Below are positions 47,458 through 55,013 of a stretch of DNA of 64,000 nucleotides, piece by piece. Under the pieces are notes generated by a model that was not told the DNA's origin, searched no databases, and was given only the letters and a program-made list of their open reading frames with translations. The DNA is from Rhodomicrobium lacus. Lineage in GTDB: Bacteria > Pseudomonadota > Alphaproteobacteria > Rhizobiales > Rhodomicrobiaceae. The stretch spans positions 248,001 to 312,000 of the forward strand of contig NZ_RZNF01000003.1 of the NCBI RefSeq assembly GCF_003992725.1, in the 5' to 3' direction. A program made the position numbers and the translations under genes. Position 1 is the stretch's first letter; every line of letters begins with the position of its first letter.

Positions 47458-48624
47458 TTAGGAAACCGCCGAAAGCTCTCGCAGTCCGTCGTCGTCCGAC
47501 GCCGAAAACAGCAGGCGCACGTCCATATAACGGATGCGACCGGCGACTTTCGCTTTCTGAACGCCGAGATCGCTGAAGCGGCGCGTGAAGATCGGCAGAC
47601 CGAGCGGTTGCTTGCCCTTCGCCTCGCACCACTGGCAGTAGTCGTCGTAAAGCGCGAGAGCCGTCACACTGGAGCCGTTCTCGCGGCCGACCCGTTCGTC
47701 GAAATAAAGCTCGACGTCCGTCTTGGGTTGAGCCGGTGTCAGATCCGCATCCTCATCGAAGGCCAGAGCGGGAAGGCGCTGCGTGGGCGCGAAGGCAGGC
47801 GCGGGCGCGACGACACGAACGGGTTCAGGCGCGGGCAGGCCCTTGACGTCGAAGATCCGCCAATAGGAAAAGGCCGTATAGAACCCGAGGCTTGCACCAA
47901 GCTCCACGAGAAGCGCGATCAGCACGGTCAACGCCGTCTGCACGTCTTCGGTCTTATACCCGGTAAGCCCGGCCAGCATCTGGCTCTGAGGATCGCTGGC
48001 TTTTGTCGCCGCCTCCGAAGTCAGGTCGCCGAGTTCCGTGCGCAATTGCGTAACCTTCGCATCGAGCTTGTCGGCTTGCTCTGCAACCGCTAGCTCTGCC
48101 TTCAACTTGAAGTAGCTCTCGCAATAGGTCATGCTTTTCGTCGCGGTCGCATTCGCGCATTCGCCGCTCGATATCCAGCGGCCATTCTGCTTGAACGCCT
48201 CGATTTCACCCGCAACCGTGCCGGACGGGCGGTGCTCGGGCAGAGCAGCCAGCGCGGCGCGCGCGCGTTCGAGATCGGACCGAAGATCCGCATGCGTCTC
48301 GACCTTCAGCACGCGCTGGCTCGTCGTGTCAGCACGATTAAGCGCGGCAAAACCCAGCGATGACGAAAGCGAATAGGAAAAGCACACGACGAACAGCAGT
48401 GCGCCGCCAAGCGCCTGACTGTAACTGCGATTGCGCAGCGCCGCGAAGATAAAGAACGGCAGCAGTGCCTTGAAGCAGTCGGCAGCAGCACTCGCCCCGC
48501 CATAAAGCTGCGACTCGAACTCGGACTTGCCGAGCGTATATCCGAATTTCCAGTTCATCGCTGCGGAGACGATGAGAAGAATCGCCGCCGCCATAACGCC
48601 TGCTACACCGAGTACGTGTCTCAT
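47458..48624 (-). CDS. Four-helix membrane protein with coiled coil and primase-like C-terminal domain
   Basis: A 388-residue protein. The N-terminal part has helices (VLGVAGVMAAAILLIVSA, LLPFFIFAALR, ALGGALLFVVCFSYSLSS), then a soluble segment with coiled-coil heptads (FKLKAELAVAEQADKLDAKV) and Cys residues, another hydrophobic pair (VQTALTVLIALLVELGASLG), a Pro-rich linker and a C-terminal winged-helix-like domain. The latter (ALALYDDYCQWCEAKGKQPL, then FTRRFSDLGV and IRYMDVRLL) resembles the C-terminal domain of P4-type/D5 phage and plasmid primase-helicases. A membrane protein carrying this DNA-binding-type domain is unusual. ATG 48624 has a good aagg/ggggg site; the function is unknown. 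Confidence 0.65.
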   Translation of the reverse strand: MRHVLGVAGVMAAAILLIVSAAMNWKFGYTLGKSEFESQLYGGASAAADCFKALLPFFIFAALRNRSYSQALGGALLFVVCFSYSLSSSLGFAALNRADTTSQRVLKVETHADLRSDLERARAALAALPEHRPSGTVAGEIEAFKQNGRWISSGECANATATKSMTYCESYFKLKAELAVAEQADKLDAKVTQLRTELGDLTSEAATKASDPQSQMLAGLTGYKTEDVQTALTVLIALLVELGASLGFYTAFSYWRIFDVKGLPAPEPVRVVAPAPAFAPTQRLPALAFDEDADLTPAQPKTDVELYFDERVGRENGSSVTALALYDDYCQWCEAKGKQPLGLPIFTRRFSDLGVQKAKVAGRIRYMDVRLLFSASDDDGLRELSAVS

Positions 48625-49130
48625 GCCTTGCCCCCATATGGGGCGCCGCTCCGCTGGCGGCGCCATTGCAAGGGGGCCAGCGAATTCTGTCGGTCTGACG
48701 TGATACAATATCCCGGGTGGCGCGCCCCGCAAAGACGCGCCGACAAGACCCGGCAGAAGTCACATGTCCGTGTGCGCTCGCGCTGAGCCGGAACGAGACT
48801 TTCTCGTCAAGGCTGCGTTCCGCCGCTGGTCCGCAGTCTTTTCCGGCGCAAGATCAAGCGCTTATTAGGCCCCCGACATCAGCTTTAGTGATTCGTGAAG
48901 TGTTAAGCGAGGATTAATTTCGCTGCACAAGATCTGGTGGACAGGTTGAAGCTCTGAACCTTTATGTTGATTTCCACACGCCGTTCACTGAATTTTGCCG
49001 AGAAGTGACAAAATCGGTTGCGATCTGTCGTGCCGCAACCGAAGATTAGATTTACCGTATCAGGATCGAATTCCCGGAGCCCTTGTTGACCCCGTAGCCG
49101 ACTGGCAACTTGCGTCGAGGAGTTTATGGA
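48625..49130. other. Intergenic region between divergent genes
   Basis: The gap of about 500 bases contains a hairpin tcggttgcg/cgcaaccga (49014-49022 and 49034-49042, 9-bp stem, 11-nt loop) about 90 bases before the next gene. AT-rich stretches near 48880-48925 and 48960-49010 could hold promoters for either side, but no clear -35/-10 pair was identified. No gene is supported. Confidence 0.45.
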
Positions 49131-49922
49131 ATGCGCCCACTTGTTCTGCTCCTTTGCAGCACGGCGGCGTTGATCGGGCTGCCGATGCTGGCGGATCAGT
49201 TCCGCGCGGGCCCTCCGAGAGCGCTCAGAACTGCGGACTTGTCGAAGTCGCCTGATAAAACGGGCGCCGCCGCACCCGCGACATTGAAGAACGCTGCGGC
49301 GGAGCAGAAAGTGAATGAGCGTTCAGAACAACGCCCGGGGACGGCTTCCGCTCCGACCGGTCCGCTTCCTGTAAAATTGAGCGATGCGGCTGCTGTATTG
49401 CCGGTGCCGAACACGCGAGCCGAACTGATCGAGGCGATCGGCAAGGAACTCTCGCGGCTTGGCCTTTATCAGGGGCCGATCTCGAAAGCTTGGACGAAGA
49501 CCATGCGCACAGCTGTGCGGCGTTTCAACGGAGCGAAGGCACCCCAGCCGACATCAGCTCTTCTTTCTGCCTTGCAAGCCGTGAAGCGCGACGAGAAATC
49601 AGTCAATGCGCCTCCATCGATCAACGCGCAAACGGTCGCGATCACGGTAGCGAAGATCGCCGACGCCCGCACGAGCGACGACATCGCGGCCGGGTCTCAT
49701 CTTCGATCCGGCGATTATCCTCCGCCTTCGGCAGGCATACGCACTCGTTCTGGTCAGGCGTCGCGTGGCCCTGCGCTCACGCAGCGCGGCCGTGCGTCAA
49801 AAAAAGAACGGCCCGCGAGTGCAGCCAGAACGAAGCGTGCATCCATTCCGCGCGCTTCCCGGCCGGTCCCTAAAACGAAAAGCATGTTTGCGAATGCCAG
49901 CTTTTCCTGGCCCGGCTTGTAG
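49131..49922 (+). CDS. Peptidoglycan-binding-like secreted or membrane-anchored protein
   Basis: A 263-residue protein with a short N-terminal hydrophobic segment (MRPLVLLLCSTAALIGLPML) that could be a signal peptide or anchor, an Ala/Lys/Pro-rich linker and one PG_binding_1-like helical domain (about 95-145): AELIEAIGKELSRLGLYQGP followed by WTKTMRTAVRRFNGAK. The C-terminal hundred residues are low-complexity, basic and Ser/Arg/Pro-rich and end with a short hydrophobic tail (NASFSWPGL). ATG 49131 follows aggag at eight bases. The function is inferred only from the domain: interaction with the cell wall. Confidence 0.6.
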   Translation: MRPLVLLLCSTAALIGLPMLADQFRAGPPRALRTADLSKSPDKTGAAAPATLKNAAAEQKVNERSEQRPGTASAPTGPLPVKLSDAAAVLPVPNTRAELIEAIGKELSRLGLYQGPISKAWTKTMRTAVRRFNGAKAPQPTSALLSALQAVKRDEKSVNAPPSINAQTVAITVAKIADARTSDDIAAGSHLRSGDYPPPSAGIRTRSGQASRGPALTQRGRASKKERPASAARTKRASIPRASRPVPKTKSMFANASFSWPGL

Positions 49923-50030
49923 ACGCCGTTGGAGCTTTCATCAGGACAATCGTCCGGTCCCGACGGCGCCTTGTTGCCCCGACGACGCCCAACTGAAAAA
50001 ACGCCCCACAACAGCACATTCCATCGACGA

Positions 50031-52106
50031 TCAGATGTCCAGCGCTTCAGGCTCGGCGAAGGCGGCGCGGTCTTGAATGAAACGGAAGCGCGCTTCCGGC
50101 TTGTTGCCCATCAGTTGCTCGACGACCTCAGCGGCCGCCGCCTCTTCCGACTTCGCATCGATGCCGGTCAGATCGCCATCGCGGCCCGCAATCTCGACGC
50201 GCAGCATCATGCGCTTCTTCCGGTCCATCGTCGTCTCTTTCAACTGGGCGGGCATCATCTCGCCGAGGCCCTTGAAGCGGCTGACTTCGAGCTTGCCGCG
50301 TCCATTGAAGAGGGTGCGCTTCAATTCCGCCAGGTGCGCATCGTCGCGCGCATAGGCCGTCTTGCCACCCTGGCTGATACGGTAAAGAGGGGGAACCGCG
50401 AGGAAAAGATGGCCGTTGCGGATCAGATCCGGCATCTGCCGATAGAAAAACGTAATCAGCAGCGACGCGATATGCGCGCCGTCGACATCGGCGTCGGTCA
50501 TGATGATGACGCGGTCGTAGCGAAGGTCGGCGTCGTTGTAGTGCTTGCCGGTTCCACAGCCGAGCGCGAGCGTCAGGTCCGAAAGAAGCTGGTTCTGGGC
50601 GAGCTTGTCGCGCGAGGCGCTGGCAACGTTCAGGATCTTGCCGCGTAACGGCAGGATGGCTTGAGTGGCGCGGTCGCGCGCCTGTTTCGCGGAACCGCCA
50701 GCCGAGTCGCCTTCGACGATGAAGATTTCGGTGTCGTCCTTCGCATTCTTCGAGCAGTCCGCGAGCTTGCCGGGCAACCTGAGCCTGCGCGTCGCCTTCT
50801 GCCGCTGCGTTTCCTTCTCGCGTTTCTTCCTGAGACGGTCTTCCGCGCGCTCGATGACGAAGTCCAGAAGGCCGTTCGCCTGCTGGGGCGATGCGGTCAG
50901 CCAATGATCGAACGCATCCTTGACGGTGTTTTCGACAATGCGCGCGGCCTCTGCGGTAGACAGCCTGTCCTTCGTCTGCCCCTGAAATTCCGGCTCGCGG
51001 ATGAAGACCGAAAGCATCGCGCCCGAGGCGACGAAAACGTCGTCCGCCGTGATTTGCGCGGCACGCTTGTTGTTCGTGAGTTCGCCATACGCACGCAGAG
51101 ACTTCGTAAGCGCCGCCCGCAAGCCCTGCTCGTGCGTGCCGCCTTCGGGTGTCGGCACGGTGTTGCAATACGACTGCATGAAGCCGTCATCGTCTGCGAT
51201 CCAGGCAATGGCCCACTCGACGCTGCCATGTCCGCCTTCCTTCTGAACGCGGCCCGAAAACACATCCTTCGTAACCGTGGTCAGCTTCTCGATGCGAGAG
51301 GACAGGAAGTCTCGCAGGCCGCCGGGGAAATGAAAGACGGCCTTCTCTGGAACATCCGCATCGCCCTTCAGAAGCTCCGGCGCGCAGCTCCAGCGGATTT
51401 CAACGCCGCCGAAGAGATAGGCCTTCGCGCGTGCCATCTTGAAAATACGGATGGGACGGAACGTGGACCGTTCCTTGAAGATCTCGGGGTCGGGGTGGAA
51501 ACGAACAGTCGTGCCACGCCGGTTCCTCACAGCGCCGACTTCTTCCAGCTTCGAGGTCGGCAGGCCGCGCGCGAAGGTCTGGCGATAAAGCTTGCCGTTG
51601 CGCGCCACCTCGACTTCGAGCTTCTCGGCAAGCGCGTTCACGACCGAGATGCCGACACCGTGCAGGCCGCCGCTTGTGGAATAAACCTTCGAGTTGAACT
51701 TTCCACCCGAATGCAGCGTGGTCATGATGACTTCGAGCGCAGACTTGCCCGGATATTTCGGATGCGGGTCGATCGGGATGCCGCGCCCGTTATCCGCGAC
51801 CGAAAGCGTGCCATCGGCGTCGAGCGCTACTTCGATGAAGCTCGCATGTCCCGCCACGGCCTCGTCCATGGCGTTGTCGATCACCTCCGCGAAGAGGTGA
51901 TGCATCGCCTTCTCATCGGTGCCGCCGATATACATGCCGGGGCGCCGACGCACCGGCTCCAGCCCTTCCAGCACCTCGATGTCGGCTGCGGTGTAGCTTT
52001 CGGCAGGCGCAACGCCACGCGCCACGCTTCCGGCCGCCCTCGGCTTTTCCGGCTCGCCGCCTTCGCCGAAAAGATCGCGTGTCGCCGCTGCGCTGTGCTT
52101 GGTCAT
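50031..52106 (-). CDS. parE: DNA topoisomerase IV subunit B
   Basis: ParE supplies the ATPase of topoisomerase IV, which decatenates daughter chromosomes. The 691-residue product has the GHKL ATP site (EVIDNAMDEAVAGHASFIEV, DNGRGIPIDPHP, TSGGLHGVGISVVNAL), the transducer domain and the TOPRIM metal site (EGDSAGGSAKQARDR, IIMTDADVDGAHIASLLITF), and ends FRFIQDRAAFAEPEALDI. The branch is ParE rather than GyrB because it lacks the large GyrB insert and its C-terminus is short. ATG 52106 follows aggggagaagg. parC is not in the window. The phage-type region starts about 420 bases upstream, divergently. Confidence 0.93.
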   Translation of the reverse strand: MTKHSAAATRDLFGEGGEPEKPRAAGSVARGVAPAESYTAADIEVLEGLEPVRRRPGMYIGGTDEKAMHHLFAEVIDNAMDEAVAGHASFIEVALDADGTLSVADNGRGIPIDPHPKYPGKSALEVIMTTLHSGGKFNSKVYSTSGGLHGVGISVVNALAEKLEVEVARNGKLYRQTFARGLPTSKLEEVGAVRNRRGTTVRFHPDPEIFKERSTFRPIRIFKMARAKAYLFGGVEIRWSCAPELLKGDADVPEKAVFHFPGGLRDFLSSRIEKLTTVTKDVFSGRVQKEGGHGSVEWAIAWIADDDGFMQSYCNTVPTPEGGTHEQGLRAALTKSLRAYGELTNNKRAAQITADDVFVASGAMLSVFIREPEFQGQTKDRLSTAEAARIVENTVKDAFDHWLTASPQQANGLLDFVIERAEDRLRKKREKETQRQKATRRLRLPGKLADCSKNAKDDTEIFIVEGDSAGGSAKQARDRATQAILPLRGKILNVASASRDKLAQNQLLSDLTLALGCGTGKHYNDADLRYDRVIIMTDADVDGAHIASLLITFFYRQMPDLIRNGHLFLAVPPLYRISQGGKTAYARDDAHLAELKRTLFNGRGKLEVSRFKGLGEMMPAQLKETTMDRKKRMMLRVEIAGRDGDLTGIDAKSEEAAAAEVVEQLMGNKPEARFRFIQDRAAFAEPEALDI

Positions 52107-52522
52107 CCTTCTCCCCTTCCGGCGCGCCGACGAAGCGCCGCGAATCCCAACCGGATGCGAGGATGGAAAGTTGCAAGCTGCGACCGATTTGGCAAGGGGC
52201 AGGCGCAAGCGACCGGGGGAAGTCGCGGACAAACGACAACCTCGGATGGCCCATTTAAGTCTTTTTGGAGCGAATGAGACTTCGCGCCCCGCGGCTTTCG
52301 GTGCCGGGTGCCGTCGCTTTTAATGTTTCTTAGCCATGTCGACCATCTTCGCGATACGTCGGATACACCGCCGTTGCACGGCGACGGTGACTTCCCCTAT
52401 CAATCAGTATAGTTGCAGAACGCTTGCAGATGATGCCGGAAGAAACGGCACGCTGTTACACAGTTCGACAATAACGCTCTGCACCACTTCCCCGTAAACA
52501 CTGCTTCGTTTCAAGAGGTGAC
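52107..52522. other. Region between parE and the phage-type module
   Basis: No integrase, repressor, tRNA or obvious attachment repeat is seen. A small inverted repeat cgccgttgcacggcg lies at 52369-52383 and the motif ttgcaga occurs twice near 52405-52425. The terminase small-subunit gene starts after aagaggtg. This gap should contain both the parE promoter and the promoter of the virion genes, but I could not pick them. Confidence 0.45.
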
Positions 52523-53008
52523 ATGGGCACCGATCTCGAAATCTTGCGGCCGCGGGGTCGCGGACGCCCCACTCTCTATAACGCGGCTTACTGCGACCGG
52601 GTGCTGGAACTCGCCGCCGAGGGCTGCTGCAAGGCCGAAATTGCCGCCGCGCTCCATGTCAGCGTGAAGACGCTCACCGCCTGGACCAAGACACATGAGG
52701 AGTTTCGCGACGCGATGACCCGTGCCAAGGAACTCGAATATGCATGGTGGCTCGCCGCCGGTCGCAAGGGCCAGTTCATGCGAACGTGGAACGCGGGCGG
52801 CTGGGCGCTTCAGATGCGAAACCGGTTCCGCAAGCGCTTCCGCGACAAGCTTCCGCCGCTGCGTGAGGAAAACCCGGAGGACAGCGTGAATGCCGAGCAA
52901 CTCCGGGACGAAATGGAGCGCAAGCTTTCTCGCATCGCTGACGCCGGAGCGGAGAGCGGACTTCCTCTCGCAACTGACGGCAAGGGAGCTGAAAAGCCTC
53001 CGATTTGA
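52523..53008 (+). CDS. Terminase small subunit-like protein
   Basis: A 161-residue protein. The N-terminus (RPRGRGRPTLYNAAYCDRVL) is basic and is followed by a helix-turn-helix (CKAEIAAALHVSVKTLTAWT) like those of small terminase subunits that recognise packaging sites. FRDAMTRAKELEYAWWLAAG and a basic amphipathic segment follow; the C-terminus is charged. The start ATG 52523 has aagaggtg upstream. It overlaps the large-subunit gene by about 119 bases in another frame, an unusually long overlap. It starts the structural transcript. Confidence 0.75.
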   Translation: MGTDLEILRPRGRGRPTLYNAAYCDRVLELAAEGCCKAEIAAALHVSVKTLTAWTKTHEEFRDAMTRAKELEYAWWLAAGRKGQFMRTWNAGGWALQMRNRFRKRFRDKLPPLREENPEDSVNAEQLRDEMERKLSRIADAGAESGLPLATDGKGAEKPPI

Positions 53009-54287
53009 TTGGGCATTCTGGGCAAGGCCCGAACAACGCGAGCCATCCGGCGACTGGCATACCTGGCTCATTCTCGCCGGGCGCGGTGCCGGCAAGACGC
53101 GCACCGGCGCCGAATGGGTGCGCGCATGCGTCTGCGGGCCGACGCCGCTCTCGGGCGGACGATATTCGCGCGTGGCACTGGTGGCCGAGACGGCAGCAGA
53201 CGCGCGCGACGTGATCGTGGAAGGGCCGAGCGGCCTTCTCCCCATCCATCCGCGCGGCTTTCGCCCGAAATTCGAGCCGTCCAAGCGTCGGCTGACCTGG
53301 CCGAACGGCGCGGTCGCGATGCTCTACAATGCGACGGAGCCGGATCAGTTGCGCGGGCCGCAGCACGACGCGGCGTGGTGCGACGAACTCGCGAAGTGGC
53401 GTTATGCACGCGAAACCTGGGATATGTTGCAGTTCGGCCTCCGGCTCGGCCATGACCCCCGTCAGATTGTGACCACGACGCCACGCCCCATTGCAATTAT
53501 TCGCGAATTTCTCGCCAAAGAGGGGCATGGCGTCGTCTTGACGCGCGGCAGCACGTATGACAATCGCGCCAATCTGGCGCAAAATTACTTTAATACGGTT
53601 GTGAAAAGTTACGAAGGTTCAAGACTTGGGAGGCAGGAAATCAATGCAGAACTCCTGGACGACGTTGCTGACGCTCTTTGGACGCGATCTATGCTGGATC
53701 GGCACCGCGTTGCTCGGGGAGCTTCGCTTCCCCGGCTTGACCGTGTTGTGGTGGGGATCGACCCCGCGGCACGCCCAAGCGGGGCGGGTGATAAGACTTC
53801 AGAAACTGGGATTGTCGTCTGTGCCCTCGGCGAAGACGGTCGCGGTTACGTCCTTGACGATCTCTCCAACCGACAAGGACCAATGGGCTGGGCTCAAAAA
53901 GCGGTCGCAGGCTTCGACAGGTACGAAGCGGACGCCGTGGTGGTCGAGATAAACCAGGGCGGCGCAATGGTGGAGACGGTGCTGCGCGCGGTGCGCGGCG
54001 GGCTGCCGATCCGGGCGGTTCGCGCGAGCCGCGGCAAGACCGTGCGAGCCGAGCCCATCGCCGCGCTTTATGCGCAGGGCCGCGTGAGCCATGTTGGCGC
54101 GTTGCCGACACTCGAAGATCAGATGGTGCAGTTCACGCCCTTCGGCATCGAGGGCGACGGCGCGGCCGACCGCGTCGATGCGCTGGTGTGGGCGCTGGCC
54201 GACCTGTTCCCGCGCATGATCCGCCCCGTTCCCGACGCCGCGACGTGGGACGATGAGCGCGGGGGCGGCGGAAGCTGGCTTACTTGA
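52890..54287 (+). CDS. Terminase large subunit / DNA-packaging protein (GTA gp2-like)
   Basis: The 465-residue packaging motor has an N-terminal ATPase with Walker A GRGAGKT at 64-70 (ILAGRGAGKTRTGAEWVRA), the segment EPDQLRGPQHDAAWCDELAKW containing the Walker B-like acidic residues, and TTTPRPI (motif III). The C-terminal RNase H-like nuclease shows VVGIDPAARPSG, VVEINQGGAMVE and DGAADRVDALVWALADLF. From memory, the N-terminal layout and the ELAKW/TTTPR blocks are very close to the RcGTA-type DNA-packaging protein. The gene begins inside the small-subunit gene (ATG 52890, ggagg upstream). vapC converges on its 3' end. Confidence 0.88.
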   Translation: MPSNSGTKWSASFLASLTPERRADFLSQLTARELKSLRFDWAFWARPEQREPSGDWHTWLILAGRGAGKTRTGAEWVRACVCGPTPLSGGRYSRVALVAETAADARDVIVEGPSGLLPIHPRGFRPKFEPSKRRLTWPNGAVAMLYNATEPDQLRGPQHDAAWCDELAKWRYARETWDMLQFGLRLGHDPRQIVTTTPRPIAIIREFLAKEGHGVVLTRGSTYDNRANLAQNYFNTVVKSYEGSRLGRQEINAELLDDVADALWTRSMLDRHRVARGASLPRLDRVVVGIDPAARPSGAGDKTSETGIVVCALGEDGRGYVLDDLSNRQGPMGWAQKAVAGFDRYEADAVVVEINQGGAMVETVLRAVRGGLPIRAVRASRGKTVRAEPIAALYAQGRVSHVGALPTLEDQMVQFTPFGIEGDGAADRVDALVWALADLFPRMIRPVPDAATWDDERGGGGSWLT

Positions 54288-54297
54288 ATACTTCACC

Positions 54298-54699
54298 TCA
54301 ACTGCGCAACCAGTTTTCGCACAGAAGCCCGTCGATGCGGGCGAACTCGCGTTCATTGGCCGTCACAAGCGTGCAACCAAGCGTGAGAGCGTGAGCGGCG
54401 ATGAAGAGATCGTTGTTTCCGATCAACCGGCCTTCCCGTTCAAGATTTGAGCGAAGCGCGGCATAGGTTGTATCGGCGGGTGCCTCGAAAGGCAGGATAT
54501 CAATCGTTGCGAGAATAAGATTTAACTGCCGGGTGAGCTGGAGCGAATTTCGTTTGGCGGCTCCGTAACGCGCTTCGCACGCGACAAAGATGCTGGTGCA
54601 GACATTCGTCTGCCCGACTTGGCGAATCCGCTTTCGGACGAGGCCCTTAGGGTTCCGAACGAGATCCGAAACGATGTTCGTATCGAGAAGATACTGCAT
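54298..54699 (-). CDS. vapC: Type II toxin VapC (PIN-domain RNase)
   Basis: A 133-residue PIN nuclease. The conserved acidic residues are visible: Asp in YLLDTNIVSD, Glu in FVACEARYGA and the Asp pair in NNDLFIAAHAL with a further Asn/Glu in TANEREFARIDGL. VapC toxins typically cleave tRNA or rRNA and are neutralised by VapB. It overlaps the end of vapB by one base (TGATG) and is transcribed against the virion genes, converging with the large terminase. The location between terminase and portal is unusual. Confidence 0.9.
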   Translation of the reverse strand: MQYLLDTNIVSDLVRNPKGLVRKRIRQVGQTNVCTSIFVACEARYGAAKRNSLQLTRQLNLILATIDILPFEAPADTTYAALRSNLEREGRLIGNNDLFIAAHALTLGCTLVTANEREFARIDGLLCENWLRS

Positions 54700-54926
54700 C
54701 AGAAATCGACTGGTTCCGGAGGCAGATCCTCAATCTCGGGAAACTCATCCTCGATCGGCTCAAGCGTATCGAGGAGTTCCAGAAGAGAGAGTTTCCGCAT
54801 CGGCTCGATGATGAGCTTGTCGCCTTCCTTGCGCATGATCGCCTCGTCTCCCGGCAACTCGAATTCGCGCGGGATGCGGACGGCCTGATTGCGCCCGTTT
54901 TTGAAAAGTTTGACCTGACGCTCCAT
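54699..54926 (-). CDS. vapB: Antitoxin VapB (AbrB/SpoVT-type)
   Basis: A 75-residue antitoxin with an N-terminal swapped-hairpin AbrB domain (VKLFKNGRNQAVRIPREFEL, then AIMRKEGDKLIIEPM) that binds DNA, and an acidic C-terminal tail (PIEDEFPEIEDLPPEPVDF) that inhibits VapC. gagggcag precedes ATG 54926. It starts divergently to the portal gene and is followed directly by vapC, the normal antitoxin-first order. It would autoregulate the pair. Confidence 0.9.
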   Translation of the reverse strand: MERQVKLFKNGRNQAVRIPREFELPGDEAIMRKEGDKLIIEPMRKLSLLELLDTLEPIEDEFPEIEDLPPEPVDF

Positions 54927-54942
54927 TCACACTGCCCTCAGA

Positions 54943-54961
54943 CATATGCCAGCAGCATATG
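54943..54961. promoter_or_regulatory. Candidate VapB operator
   Basis: catatgc (54943-54949) and gcatatg (54955-54961) form a perfect inverted repeat with a 5-bp centre, 17 bases upstream of the vapB start. Size, symmetry and position fit a VapBC autoregulatory operator. It lies about 50 bases before the portal start codon and might also influence portal-gene transcription. Confidence 0.6.
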
Positions 54962-55013
54962 CCAAACGTCATTGAACTGCAAGCACGCGCGTCACCGCCC
55001 CAAAGAGGTTCCC

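Noticed and set aside
52369-52383. Small inverted repeat before the phage-type module as an attachment site
   Set aside because: Only 6-bp arms, no tRNA and no second copy seen in the window.
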